A stretch of DNA of 64,000 nt, from NCBI GenBank assembly GCA_034336665.1, contig CM067568.1, positions 36,808,770 through 36,872,769 of the forward strand. Direction: 5' to 3'. Source of the DNA: Luscinia megarhynchos (Eukaryota > Chordata > Aves > Passeriformes > Turdidae). This document shows positions 33,201-47,200 of this stretch, piece by piece (within the stretch, counting starts at the first letter, position 1; each line of letters opens with the position of its first letter). The notes beneath the pieces are model-generated. The model saw only the letters and a program-made list of their open reading frames with translations, was not told the DNA's origin and did not search any database. Position numbers and translations under genes: made by a program.

Positions 33201-36200
33201 TTTCTTCAGTTATTAACCATGGTTCTCAAAGCTGAAAATGAACACAAGAGTGCTGTCTCCAATTTGTTAATAATTTATATGACCAATAGGATATTTTTTC
33301 AGTAGAAAGTTTCAAGTGAAAGGAAAAACTTTGCAGATTCCAGTGAAATGTGATCCATTGATTTTGGTTGAATAGAAATTTTAAGGTTTTAGGGACCATT
33401 CACAGGAAGACTAAGGAGAAAACTCCTAAAACTATTTATAATCAGTTACCAAGACTCCCACCAAGAATCTAGAAACCTGCATTCCTATTGCCATGTTGTG
33501 TGATTTAGGAAAGAAGTAGCAACCCAGATCTTCTCCACTGGAGACCTCTTTAATACGTGAAAAAAATTCGTCTTGTGTATATGAATGGGACAGAGATTTT
33601 CTTCAGAAAATGTGATGGACTCAGGATTGCACTTTTCTTTCAAAAAATGCTGCATTTCAATATGCAAATTAATTTGAAAATAATTTAAAAATTAGTAATG
33701 TAAGAAATGTCTGCATATTTTATTTTTCTGTGAATGACTGTAAGAATACCTCTTCTGTTGTGACATCAAAGAAACATAAAAAATTAATTGTTCTTTAAAA
33801 ATTCGATTTTACCTGGGCATAGAAGCACTAAATTCCTCATCATCAATGAGCCCCTTTTCAGTTGAGGAAATTTTTCATTTTCTTATGGTTTGCCATAGCA
33901 TCTACTATTATACTCTTAAGAACAAATTCTCAAAAAGCTATGCTGAAAGTCTAGTGTTCAACATCACTCCATGGAATACCTGCAGGTCACTTAACTTGGC
34001 CTCGACAACCATATTTGCCAAATCAGAATCTCATGATTGTTAGCTTGTGTTACTTCAGGCCAGTGGGTAAACCCCTTCAATATGGAAGAAAAAAGGTTTG
34101 TAAGAGTACCCTAGATATTTCCACATACTTGGATTTATTTCAAGTGTGATTTACCCTGATTTTACAAGGTTTATAAATCTGGTTTTTACAATTCAGCCCT
34201 GCAATGATTTTACCCCAAATCATTGCATCGAGCATTTTAACTTCAGCTCCATCTTCCTGGAGTTTTTATCTGTCAATGAACACTGATCTCTGCTTCAGAG
34301 GGAGGTCCAACATATGTAGGTTTGTGGATAACTTGCAACATGAAATCCTGTGTTCAAACAAAGTAAAGAAATAAAGACAAACCAAACGACATATAAGGTT
34401 TTTATAAATCTGGACTGTGACAACTCTTTGTAGCTTAGCACCAATCCTGAGTATGGAACTGGTGTTGTCCAGCAGTACTTTTTACAAATATATTCTATGG
34501 TTATAAGCCAAGACTTCATCTTTAGGAGCATGTTGGGTTGGGACTTAGCATTGTAAGAGCAGACATATGGTAAAGATGTTTGTAGAATGTGTCAGAGAAG
34601 AAGGATGTATAAGGGTCAAAAGTTAAAGTAGCAATGTGAGGAAAGCATGAAAATAAGACTAGAGAGGGTTTGAGAAGGGACAGGCATGTATTTGCATGTA
34701 ATTTGGGAGGGGTATCAACAGGTATCTGTACTGGGAAAAGATTATGATGCCAGGTTCTGTCACAGTGGAAATTGGAGCAAGCAAGCTAATCCAGAAGTTG
34801 TAATTTTGGTTAAAGTAAGAAGACAACAAGTAAATTTGTTCCTGAACTAGCAACTTTTCAAACACTAAGTCCCACAATTCATGAAACAAAAATCCTTATG
34901 AATACTAAACAGTTGGTAAAGGCAATTATTTTTGCAAACAAACCCACCTGAAAAAATTTTCCAATCACCTCAAACTGCTGCTTTGTGTAACCCACAAAGG
35001 CTGGTTTTAACAGGCAGCCTGCCAGTGTGGAGAGCCCTAGAGAATGAGCATAAAAGATTCAGATGTGTTAGTGTGGTAGGTGCAGGTTTTTTTCCAAATG
35101 GAGACTTGTTGAGCCTGTCTAGTTTGGGTTCCAGCTCAGCTGTGGCTCGTGGTCACAGCTTGGCCCAGGTTTTGGAGGTGCAAATAATAAAAGCTGCATG
35201 GGATATTTTTGGGGAGCTTGGACATCTTGAATCAGACTGAGAACTTTATTTTTAAGCAGAGATTTCTTTGCTGTCTGTGCCTCTGGGTGAGAAGCCAAAG
35301 CAATGGATCCCACTGGAAACTCTGGTACCCAACAGTACTTCTGTGAGGGCATCTGACAGAGGAAACTGTTGGTAAAAGTAAGCCCAGGGTGCCCACAGCT
35401 TGGGGCTCCAGAAAAGCTATGCTAAACCAATTTGTGGGGTCTAAAAGGAAGTGGTGCTTCCCATTTTAGTGGAGAGGTTAGAGTGTCTTTGCATCAAAGA
35501 CAAGCCCATGCTTGAATTCAAAATCAATATTGTGACCAATAAGTCACAAGCCACATACACACAAAGTCTGGCCTTCACCACATACTTGAGATGAGCTTAC
35601 AAGAGGAGGCATAAGATGAATTTTGTTTTGCCTGTCCTTGGCCCTACCTCAAGAGCAATGTGTGTGCATCAAGTCTGAGTACAGCATTCCTGGCCCATCA
35701 CTAGTGAATATATCATTTCCCTGTGTAGCAAGATAAAGTGTTTTGGAAAAGCTGGGACAATCTCAAGCAGTCTAGTTTTTCCTGTGACAAAGGAGCCACC
35801 ACAATCCAATTCTGCAGTTCAGGGTTTGCAGAGGAAAGAAAAAAGATGCAAAGCTCCTTTGGGACAAAGTCCTTGAGTGGATTTGCCATGTCACTGTCCC
35901 ACTGTGCTGACAGGACTGATGTGAAAGGTGGGTTGGCAGAGCAGCACAGCAGACCAGAACCTCAGCAGTAGAACCAGGTCCAGCAGACCAGGCTCTCAGA
36001 AGGAACATGGGATCAGGAGCACCTGGAGGAGGACAGGGTCAGAAAAATTGTTAGAGGCTCTTTTGGGGCAATAGTGTTGGCTCTTGTGAATCTTATATGT
36101 TTTTACTTTTCCTTTTTTCCATTTTTTTTCAATTTTTCCCTCCAATTAAACAAAGTCTATTTAACTCTGCATGTCCCACTCTGCTTGCTAGTGGAACCCA

Positions 36201-36540
36201 AATAGTTCAAGATGCTCAGGATAATATTTGATGAATATTCTCTTGCTTTATGTGTTATGGTCTACCCTGCGGTAGTTTTAGCAGCTGTTCATGCATTTCT
36301 AAATCTGGTGAGATTTGGCAACTGGAATAGATGTTTTGAGTGACAGGATAGCTGTTTTCCTGAGCTCCAGCCTGACCCAGCAGAGTGCCCCAGTGCTCCT
36401 GCGAGGAAGGAGCGGGCAGGGCTGAGCCTGCAGGGTGCAGGAGGGGCTGCACGGGGCATTGTCACTGTCAGTGGAGAGGTGGCCTTCCTGTGCCAGGCTT
36501 CTGTGGAACAGAGAGGGAGTCTGGCTGTTAAGTGCTTCAG
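30251..36540. other. Intergenic desert, about 6.3 kb
   Basis: No gene or interspersed repeat is recognised. A short (TTA)n tract preceded by T's lies at about 33071-33099. ORFs are short and featureless. Confidence 0.6.
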
Positions 36541-36612
36541 TGGTTTGGGAATTGAACCTGGCCCTCGTTGCTGCCAGGCAGCGGTGTTAGAACGATTACA
36601 CAGAAAACTGAA
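36541..36612 (-). other. tRNA-like B-box segment (doubtful)
   Basis: On the - strand GGTTCAATTCCC matches the tRNA B-box consensus GGTTCRANTCC. It is preceded by TGTGTAATCGTTCTAACAC, which only loosely resembles an A box. The would-be T stem and anticodon arm do not fold properly, so this is at best a decayed tRNA or tRNA-derived SINE remnant. Confidence 0.2.
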
Positions 36613-38749
36613 TCACTCCGTCGAAATGGCTCCTGAAATGGTGTCGTTCCTCCCATCAGTGCAGTGGGAGTGAGGCAGTAAATACCTGCTGTAAAACCAG
36701 CACAGAAGGTATTTGAGGGTGGAAAAGTTTGGATTTCCTCTCTAATTTACTGCTCTATAGTAGTGATGGTGATGTTTTGCCCACGTTACCCTCTTTGATC
36801 TGTTCTGAGTAAATTGCTGCTGCCTGCTGAATCATGAGCATAAATTTCTTTTTTATGACTGTAACCCTAATTTTTTCCCATCTAACTCTTTATTTGATTT
36901 AACTTGTTGAACTGTTATTGAATCTGTACTATGTAAACATCTATCTGTGGGAGTCGTATCTGACAGGAGAGAAATCAATTAGGGTAGGAAAAAGCCCCAT
37001 ACTTGAAGAAGTCTTGAAGGACACTCAACTATATTTAATATCCATTGTGGGCAGGGAAGCTTCTATAAGGTGACTGTTCCCTGACATTGGAAGTGTATTT
37101 ACTATTAAATCATAATTGGAATATGAGATTGTGTTTTATTTTTCAGATCTGTTAAAATGTAGAAAGGTTTTATTTCTACTGCAGGTCAGAAAGGTGTAAG
37201 AGTAAATCATACATTTTGGTACATTTATGTCTTGAAAGGGTAGATAACAAGTATATTTTAAACACGATTCTTCCAAATGTTATATTGAAGCCAAACAGTA
37301 TTATCCTGGGTTCATGTGTATTCACAAAAGGGCTGTATGTTTACTTGAAGATTTGAATTTGCATGGCATATATCCTATGCAGCCTTATAGAAGAAATATT
37401 TCCATTTTAGAATTCAACTTTTGTAACCTTTGGCAACATGTAGTATCAATGGCTCTTTGTTGCTTAAAAAAAGTGAAACTGTAAGCTATCCACAAGGATA
37501 TGCAGGGCATTGCTATAGCAACACAGCCTCCCTTCCAGCACTAAGAGAAAAGTCATGAATAAAAGATGGGGTTCTAAAGACAACAAAATAGAAAAGGTTG
37601 TTTCAACCCTTCTAATACCTGACATTTGCCGTTATTTTGTTAAATGCAAACCAAAAAAATGTTAGGAAAGGACATGCCATTGTTGAAAGTACGCATTTAT
37701 ATATTGGGAATGTCACCAAGTAGATACACACTTTTCACGTTTATCAGCTTAGAAAAAGGAGTAGAAAGCACGAAGCTGACAGCATGCAATTTCTTAAAAT
37801 TTACATAAAAAATAAACATCTTAAATATCTATCTGACTTGAAAAACAGTGTTTGCTTTCTATCTGAATTAGCATAACGAAAATATAATGTGGGAAAAACA
37901 CCACCATTTTCTCGTGCATACTTGAGGTTTATAACAAATTCGTATTTTCCTTTAGCTGAATAGAGATTATAATGAAAGTGAAGCTCAATCTCATTTTCCT
38001 CTGTGCCTTACTTCACTTTCTGGCCCTTAGTATTTTTCATGGAAATTATTAAAGAATTAACTCTGAGGCATAAGGACATCTGTATGGTTTGAAAGGGTCT
38101 TTTAAAAAAATGCATATTATTTGTTACTGCATTTCAATTCAGATTAAATCCAAGAAGGACAACAAGACTGTTTCCTGGCTATGATTTTGTTTGCTAAAAG
38201 ATTTTTATTTAAAAATACCCTTTCTTTAGAAAAAGAATGATAATCTTGTTTTATTTACTCTTTGGAGTAATCTGCAGTGTATATCTGCACCAGGACTTTT
38301 TCTATTTGAAATGACACCATAGTGAGAGATGGCTGTTGGTTATGCTGCCTAATTTTCACTGAGTGATGTAAATGTGATGGAGGGACCAATGTGATCCAGT
38401 AGTGTTAGAACCCCCTCACCTTTCAGTCCCACACCTTGGCTTCAAAGCTGGGAAACTCACTTCCTGCAGTGCATAAGTTTAGTTTGCTTTAAGGATACAC
38501 TTTGCTTATAATTACATCTTTCCATTGAACAATACAAGTATGAAGAAAGATATAGAATAACATTGCTCCTCACCACTAGAAAACCCAACTGATTGGTTTT
38601 TGTTTTGGTTTTTTTCCCCCCATTCCAATCCAGTTACTTTCCTATGCTTTGGTATAGAGCAAGCAGATGAAATATCATCCCAGAGGATCCTGAGAAATGC
38701 TTTACACATAATAGCATTTAAATACGGCATTAATAATCCTTGGGCTTGC
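36613..38749. other. Intergenic, no gene recognised
   Basis: AT-rich sequence with no recognised repeat family, RNA gene or exon. Confidence 0.65.
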
Positions 38750-38795
38750 AAAAAAAAAAAAAAAAAAAGAAAAAAAAGAAAAAAAAGAAAAAAAA
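38750..38795. repeat. A-rich (A8G)n low-complexity tract
   Basis: A run of 19 A's is followed by roughly three A8G units. This explains the lysine-rich or phenylalanine-rich readings on the two strands, which are not genes. Confidence 0.9.
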
Positions 38796-41700
38796 GCTTT
38801 TTGAGGGGAGATGGTGAGATAAGTTTTCCCTGCTGCTGCAGAGCTGCTGGTTGTTTCCATTCTTCAAATCCTCTTTGTTCTGCTTGGTGGTTCTATGGTG
38901 TGTCACACGTTGCATTGAAAGCCTTGCCTTGGCAAGACTTGAGCTCTTTCACAGCCCTAAACACAGAAGCAAAACTCAGTTCCCTGTGCTTCTGCAGAAT
39001 TCTGATTTCATGCAGAATATATATATTTTGCTATAACACAAACCAGAATGGGAAAAGGACATATCTGCAGTTAATAATTTTGTATATATTCAGCCAATAA
39101 ATTTGTTTTCATTTAGACATCCCAGGACATTTCCTTTAATCAAAAACTTGTAAAAGAAATATCTCACCATCTATCACAGATAGCCTTCACCTACATTATT
39201 GAAGTTTTTCAAAATTAAACTCTGGCAATTATTTTATGTAACAGTATTATCTTGGGAGATGAGGGAAAGAAAAATATCACTGACAGACTGGGAGGAGGTG
39301 GGGGAGGGAATCAAAATCTGCAGTTGTTAGCATGCTATTATTCTAATTTGCAAAACTGTACAGTGCCACTGTCACAAACAGTTAGCAACATGATTCCATG
39401 CCAATTGTTAAGGTATTTATACTTTGTCTAGTGCAATTTCATAATGATTCCTTTCTCCAGCCCTTCTGGTGACCGGGCCTACTCAGACAAAGAGTAACTA
39501 TTTCATATTCTCTTTGCCACTTTGAGCTAACCTGTAGTTATCTAATCCCACCATGCCATGTTAGAACTCTGATTTTAGGACAGGCCAAAGTGATTTCCTT
39601 GCTAAAAATGTCAAAATTAGCCTGCTTAGACTATGGTGTTGAGATTTAGTTTTGTTTTGCGCAGTTGTCTGTCTAATGCACCTTAAAAATTATGTTAGTT
39701 TATTTTTTTCTCTGGAGATGAGAATGTTTTTGTGTTGATCTTCTATTTTCTATTCTATCTACAGCTTAAGTTGGCCATGCCTGTTTTGTAACTTGTTATA
39801 AAAGAGACATTTTTCAACTGCTGTCTCCTTTTATTTGTCCTGTCTGTCAACACAAGGTCTCTTGAGCACTGAGAATGGTCACTGCTCTGATCCCACTGTC
39901 TGTGTACTTGAACACTACAAAAAGACAAGACAAACTACCTGTAAGCATTGACGTAGACTAGCAGATCCTTTTTCATGTTAGCAGCTGCTGCACAAATTGC
40001 TTTTGCAACTCTCTTTGTGAGAAAAATGATTAACATTCATCAAACAATTTCTCACTGCTACTGAGCAATACAGTTTTAATACATGTTCCAGCAGTGCTTC
40101 TTAGCTCATGGATTCCTCTCATAGTTTATAGTAGCTTGCTGTTGAAAGCCTTTATAAAATGTGGTATGGTTTACCTATGTCTTGTCTGTCATGGTCACTC
40201 ATTTAGCACTGAACCTCTCTTCACATGGTGTGGAGCAGCTGCTTCCTTCTCTGGGTCCAGGATCCTGCATGTCCTGGCACTCTTGACCAGGGCAACTTTT
40301 CTCCTGCCTCCTGTTGGACTTCTAGGTACATCACTGCTTTCTTGCCTGGTGGGATATGATAAGCACATAGCCATTTAAATCAACTTGCATACAGGTAATA
40401 AATAGCACAAGAAACTAACTAAAGATTTTTCAGAAATATTTTATTAGTGTGTTGGAAATCATGTTGCCTCATTCCATGGGTAGCTTCTGCTTTCAAGGCC
40501 TCATAATTTTTGTTTTAAACGTGAAACTCAAATCCAGGATGGAAGTCTCATGTGGGAAGCGTGATGTGCTTTTCTTTTTGGTGCTCTGAACTGAGGATGG
40601 CCATTGCTTCTTTGTCATGGCATGTGGCTTCGCTTAAGAGCTTCTAGACAGAAAACATGCCATAGCAAGTAGAGAAGACAAACCCCTGCAACTCAAAACT
40701 GAAAAACTTCCACATTTGAAATTAATTTGGTGGAATAATGAGACACAACTTGAAATGTGGCAAATATGTACAGGTACCTATTGCAAAAGTAAATGTGTGA
40801 GGTTTTCTTCTGCATCAGGACATTTATTTACCAATAGTATTCCAAAATAACTAAAAAAAATCCCATTGTATCAACACAGAGGAAAACTAAACTGTTTTGA
40901 CAACATAACAAGAACCCTAAAAAGAACATACTGTGATTATTTGATCAATTAGTAGGAACTTTATGTATGGGTGCATAAATAACAAGTAATAAAGGACATG
41001 CAGTGCATAGTATTGCCCTAGCTATTAATGGCAAGGAAAATTCAGTTTGAAAAAGCTGGATAAATGTGCAGAGAAGAATTTAAAGAAAGCCTGCTTGGCC
41101 ACAAATAAAAAAAAATAAATTAAAAAAAAAGGAATCAGTGGCAATTCAACACTTCAACCAAGATATGGGCAAAATAAAGAAGATTTCTGTTCAAGGAGTT
41201 TATCCACCACTTTATTGCCCAAGTGGCTAACAACCAATCTTGTTATGGCATTTATAGTTTAAGTTATGACTGATGTTTGTGAAGGTTGCAAATCTATTAA
41301 CATAGGATTGGGCCAATTATTCTATTTTTATGGATGCATTGAATGGTTTGATTTATTAGTAAGTAGCAACAATTAAGTGATTCCCAGTAGAATTAATATT
41401 TATTAATTAAAACATTTCTGAGGAAGAAATCTCTCACTTACAGTAATTTCGTTTGATCTTTTAAAAAAATGCTAACAATTAGATAAAGTAACAATGTAGT
41501 ATTCTTTTGATTTCACCCTCTAAAAAGAGTACATTATGATGTGTTTCTTGATTAATGAATTTGTGGGGTTTTGCCTAAGGGGTTAGGCTAAGGGTTTGGG
41601 TTTTTGCCTAAATGTAGAAAAATGCAGAGTTTCTCAAGCTCAAGTACTTCTGAGATGCAGAACTTGTCACAAGCTAAGGTAGATTTTTTTTCTGCAAGAA

Positions 41701-43544
41701 CCTCATGGAGGAATAATTGGCAGAGTATGCCTGAGAAGGCTTCATGAATGCATTGCTAGCACTCTGTTAAAAGAACCTACTCTTTTCATCAATAGATTTT
41801 AAAAGAATTGAAGGTTAAACATTTAAATTGCAGAAAGTGGAGCAAACACCTGTTAGCTTCAGTAAATAGATGTATATTCAACAATGAAAACTTTCATTCT
41901 AATGTTTTATAGGCAGTCAAAAATCTCTTCAGAGCTTGACAGCTATGCATCCCATTGATTACACTGTGAGTTAATTAGAGCAAGAGTACTAGGGTGGAGT
42001 GTTGTCCTTGAAAACCTCACGATGTTGGCAAGAAAAGGTGTGCAAATGATTGTTTGATTCCTGGATAACTTATCTGGCTTTTGTCTCAGCTGGAACCTGG
42101 GACTGTATTTGTGTGAAGTTCTCTGAGGACTGTGTTTTCAGGCACTTCACCGATGTTAATGTGGCTTAATATCCATCACAGGCCATCTTTTCATAAATGA
42201 ATTCCATAGAACCACAAAGAAAGTTCGTTGGTGAAATTGTAAAGTAGGGTTTGCAAGAAAAGCATGGTTTCCATTCTTCTTTCATGGCTCCATGTTCTCC
42301 TGGTTGCTGTGGGAAGTACCTCTGTTACAGATGAGTGGTCCAGCGTGGCAGATGGGAGGAGCAGATAAGAAATGGAAAAAAGAGACAATCAGCTTTATTT
42401 TTATAACAACATAACACAACAAATGCAAAACCAGAGAAGAAAGAAGATAGCACAGTAAGAAATCTACTGTTTTCTATGAATGCAAATAGGTGTAAAGCTC
42501 CCTAAGACATTAAGTTTCCTATTCTCACTATTTTAAGATGACTCTATGACAAGACCGTACCTGGATATTAGGGAAAAGGGCCTTTATTCCCCAGCTATGC
42601 TCTTATGAAAGAAATGTGTGCAAATTAGCTGAGGTTGGCTTAGACAGAGGCTATACTCCAAGTACCACTGCTATTTAAACACAACAAAATAAATCAAGAG
42701 AGGCTAAAAAGAAGAAGAAAGTCAGGTAGACAAATAAAAGAATGTACAGGAATTTGGAAGAAGAGAAAAAATAATCCAAAAATGTCAGGGAAAAATCAAC
42801 AGAGCAAGGTGTAGAAAAATGAAGAAAAAAGTATTAATTTTGAAGAGGGTAAAGAAAAAAAAGACGTTTTTTATTTTCTATTAATAGAAGTTTGTTGCAA
42901 ATGCAGATTTACATGTAGTTGAAGTTATTTTCAAGGTTTTGTCCATAGCTTTGTGGATGCTTGTCTGTATCTTAGATTGTCTAAATCTGATTTCTCTACA
43001 TTCTTGCATAAGGTGGTTGTGTGCAATATTTTATTGTATTTTAAGTGTATTTGAAAGAAAAATATTGCTTTTCTAGTGTGAAGTGCATAGAAGAGGGCTT
43101 TGGTTGCAATGTAATTACAAGATGGAAAATTTCTCTTGGAAGTGATGCTGCCGTTCTTCAGCTCCTATCATTTTAATTTTAGGCAGTCATGGAAATTGTT
43201 GCTAGTTTCATACTCACTTAAGAAAATAAGAAGCCCAAATATAGTGTTTAGTCACCTTTATTCAACCTTGAATTGTGCTCAATATTTGCTTCATGGCATA
43301 GTAGTTTTAGACCATTCAATACATGTTTATTTATATGAACCACTTTTCCCACACACTGACTATTCCTCACTGTGCTGGGGTGGTCTTAGTGAATTTATCT
43401 CTGGGTTAAACAAGCAAATCTTCATTCTGATCTTATTTCCAGGGAGCTCACTGAGCTGGAACAAAACTCCAAAACCAGTCTGAGTAACAAAAGCCATTGA
43501 GAAAAAAATATCAAGCACTATTTGTATCCCTGAATCAATTTCAT
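38796..43544. other. Intergenic desert, about 4.7 kb
   Basis: AT-rich sequence with no gene or repeat family recognised. There is a 16-nt hairpin (GCCTAAGGGGTTAGGC) at 41573-41588. A purine-rich stretch around 42690-42860 consists largely of GAAGAA- and AAAGAA-type sequence. Confidence 0.6.
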
Positions 43545-44282
43545 TGTGATCTGGGTGAACCTGGTTAACTGGGGAGGTCCCAGATGACTGGAAGTTAGGC
43601 AATGTGATGCTTATCTACAAGAAGGGTAGGGAAGAAGATCTGGGGAACTGTGGGCCTATCAGCCTGACCTTGGTGCCAGGGAGGGTTATGGAACAGATTA
43701 CCTGGAGTGCATCACAAGGCACATACAGGACAAGAAGGGGATCAGGTCCAGCCAGAATGGGCTTAGAAAAGGCAGATCCTGCTTGATCAGCCTGACCTCT
43801 TACAACCAGCTGATCCACCTAGAAGATGAGGGAAAGGCTGTGGACACTGTCTACCTGGACTCCAGCAAAGCCTTTGATACTGTGTCCCACAGCATTCTCC
43901 TGGAGAAGCTTGGACAGGTGTGCTGTCCCCTGGGTAACAAACTGGCTAAGGAGCTGCATCCAGCTGGCAGCCAGTCACCAGTGGGGTTCCCCAGGGCTCA
44001 GTGCTGGGCCAGTCCTGTTTAACACCTTTGCTGATGGTCTGGGTTAAGGGGGTCGAATGCATCCTCAGCAAGTTTGGACACAAAACCCAGTTGGGGTGGA
44101 GTGTTGATGAGCTGGAAGGCAGAAAGGGTCGAGAGGGGTCTGGACAGGCTGGACTCATGGCCGGAGGCCAACTGTGTTAGCCTCAGTAAGGTGAAGGGCT
44201 GAGTCCTGCCCGTGGGTCACAGCAATTCCAGGCACTTCTACAGGCTGGGGGCAGAGTTAGAGGATCAGAAGGCCGCCCAGGG
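43545..44282 (+). mobile_element. CR1-type LINE fragment, truncated at both ends
   Basis: The + strand shows the CR1 reverse-transcriptase order in broken frames: VPDDWKLGNVMLIYKKGREE, a PISLTLVPGRVMEQI stretch, then LDSSKAFDTVSHSILLEKL at about 43855-43911. The following GVPQGSVLG region is recognisable as DNA. The catalytic FADDTK box is decayed (FGHKTQ near 44072). The match fades about 44282, without the element's 3' UTR and terminal repeat. Frameshifts and an internal deletion of about 40 bp near 43949 make it non-functional. Confidence 0.92.
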
Positions 44283-47200
44283 AAATTTGCCAACAACTTA
44301 AAGGAGACCCCTCAGCTGGTCTTCCCACTTTTCGACCCCTCAGTGAGTTTTCCTCTCTACTTGCATGTGTGACCCCTGCTGGCAACTGCCAGCACCCGTG
44401 GCTGCACGGGTGGTACCTTGGGTGTGGGTAACTTTGGGGTGGAGCTGTGTGCTACCAGTACAATTAGGCTGTAATGAATCTAAGGATTTTACTGCAGCTG
44501 TTGGCTCAGCAGCAGGACATCTCCTGTCTCCCTTGGCTGACAACTGCTGTGCTGTTTTTCAGCTGCAAAGTGCCATCGAGTTCCCCTCCCTGCAAGGATT
44601 ACAACAGTCTGGCCCGTGGTGTCTCCACTGTGCTCTACCCTCCTTTCCATCCCCTTGGCAGGTGCTTACAGTTGTATCAGGAATCATCCTGGGACATGCC
44701 AGCTGCTTTCCATCCAGGGACTAGCAGCTATATTTTACCCTATAATTTCCATACAGTTGTAACTCCTTCTAGGAGGTGAATATAACTTCTCAGTTTTCTC
44801 TGATTTTACTTACAGTCATCTTTCCACAAATGTGATATGGAATAAATTTCTTCCTGAATTAGCAATGAGTTAAAAAACGGGGAAAAAAAAAGGAGTAGAC
44901 TAGGTTATTTTCCAAAAGATTTTGTAGATAAATGGATGGAGCTGTATGACACTTAATATATTCTTAACTGATCTTGTAAAGGGTGCAAATAATGAGACAA
45001 TTTTTGGCAGCTATGAAATTTTTCAAGATAGCCAAATCTTATTGTAAAGAGTTGTGTAAGGAATTAGTGTTGAGAGCTTGGGTGAGAAAAGACTAAATTA
45101 ATGCTAAGTAAACCTCCTGAGGGAAAAACAGTTTTAATGATGAAGCTCACAGTGGTGGACTCTAAATTAGCAAAGATCTCAAAACTCTTCTGATTAATTC
45201 CTTTAAGACATCAACCCAAATCTCAGCCGCCACCATCAAAAGAAAAACAGGATACTAAGAAGCACTGGGAAAAAATTAGCGATTTTAAAAAAGCATCAGA
45301 AAGCTTCATTATGTGTATATTGAAGAGATGGAAACGTAGTAAATGGTTTGTGTAAGTTTAGAAGCAAATAAACCTAGAAAGGGCAGAGAGAAGAGCAGAG
45401 GGGGAGGGCTAGAGGTATGGAGCAACTTTTACGAGACATATAACTGTGTGGCAGCACTCCTCTGCTCGGAAAAGAGACAACAAAATGTGGGTGTGAGGGA
45501 GGAATAGCAAATTATGAATGACATGAAAAAACTGAATAGGGCATGATTACTCACTGTGGGGTACCCAGGGAAACTATTAGGCAGCAGCTTTAAAACAAAC
45601 AAAAGAAGGCTCTTTCCTGCATAACAATATTACATGTTGAGATTAATTTTCATTGGATGCCAAAATTATAAATAAGTTTAAAAATTATTAAACAATTTTG
45701 TAAAGGAAAGGCCATGAAGAGCTATTAAACATGAGATGGATGATTTGAAACAGAAGTAGCTGGCAACTACTGTTCTTCTACTTTCCCTCTTTCATATGTT
45801 CTTTTTTTTTCTTAACCTCAGCTGCGGGCCACTAGCTGAGAAAAATCTTTTGGTTTTCAGTTTGATCTAGCATATCTGTTTTTATGTAAAGCAGCCTAGA
45901 AAACATGGTTTATTCAATACTAAGTATGTAAGTTCTGATTCTGCTATCCTTTATCCCAGCCTATTGTCAATATAAAAGCTAACCTAGTTTCTTTTGGACG
46001 ACATGATTAAATGTCATATAACTGAGCACTTCCAAATCAACAATATATCAATAATATATCAATAATAATCCAACCAAAACTTTCTATTGAGTGATCCTTT
46101 CCTGACATTTATCATGTATATAATGGCATACAATTATTTTCAGTGTTACTAAGAAAACGAATAAATACAGCTTATACAACTTGAGACTCAGTAAGTATCG
46201 CATGGTTTAAGGACAAATGGGTGAGGTATATCTCCACAATCTAGCATGGGATGCTAATTCAATTTCTCTACAGTTCCTCTAGTTTTGCTTTAGTGAAGCA
46301 AAATTAGGAAGGAATGAATGGTTAAGTATTCTCAGTATCTTTATGTTAACAAAATAGTACCAGAAGAACAGTAAGCCAGGTGGGTTTTGTTATTACTGTA
46401 TGAATGTGGAGACTTCCATTAATTTCAAAGGCTGCTCCCACTAAATGTGTGATTTCTGTGGGAATAGAAAACAGGGTGATTGGAGGATGTTGGTATCTTC
46501 ACAGGTCTTCAAAACTAATGTGACAATATGATCCTTCCTCTGTCAAGGCCCATGAACAAAACTGCAGCTTTGGAATTGGCACATGGAAGGTCTACAAAGC
46601 AGAGTTGTCACTGAGAGTGAGGGAAAATCCTGAGGTTTTTTTCTGAGGAGAGCAAATGAGATTCCCCTGCCTACAAAGCTGAGAAATGGGAAATCTAATT
46701 TGGATTTACTCTGCTGGTTGAGAATACTGAGGGGGGGGGCACCCTAAATATCTGAGGAAGAATGAAGCCCTTAGAGCTCATACCATGGGAGAAATGAGAG
46801 AAAATGGAAAGGTTTGATGTTAAAATTGCTATCAACAGCTGAAATACTGAGGTGGACTTTCAAGGACCAAGTGTTCTCCTAGCAATTTCAAATTTATAAA
46901 CAGATGTTTTATTTTATTTTCTGGAATATTCACTTCTGAAAGCTGAAGAATGACAGAGCTCATTTGAACAGGTGTCCTGCCACTCAGGCAGATTCCTAAT
47001 GGAGCTGGGACTTGTACTGCCATTTGTTTCCAGGATAAGAGCTGTGGCAGCATTAGACAGGGCACTGGCTCTGTGTGATGATGTGTGTGCATCTGGACAG
47101 GTTCCAGCTGTAAGAGTTGCATGTGTGCTGTGTGGAGTTGGACTGCAGGAAATACCATGTGGAGGTGGATACTGGCAGTGTTGGATCAATTGCACAATGG

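Noticed and set aside
38600..39100. 166-codon ORF on the + strand
   Set aside because: It owes its length to the A-rich simple repeat, read as lysines, and shows no domain or splice context.
41573..41588. Hairpin GCCTAAGGGGTTAGGC next to TAAGGG/TTTGGG-like words
   Set aside because: It resembles telomere repeats only superficially. There is no TTAGGG array, and a 6-bp stem is expected by chance.
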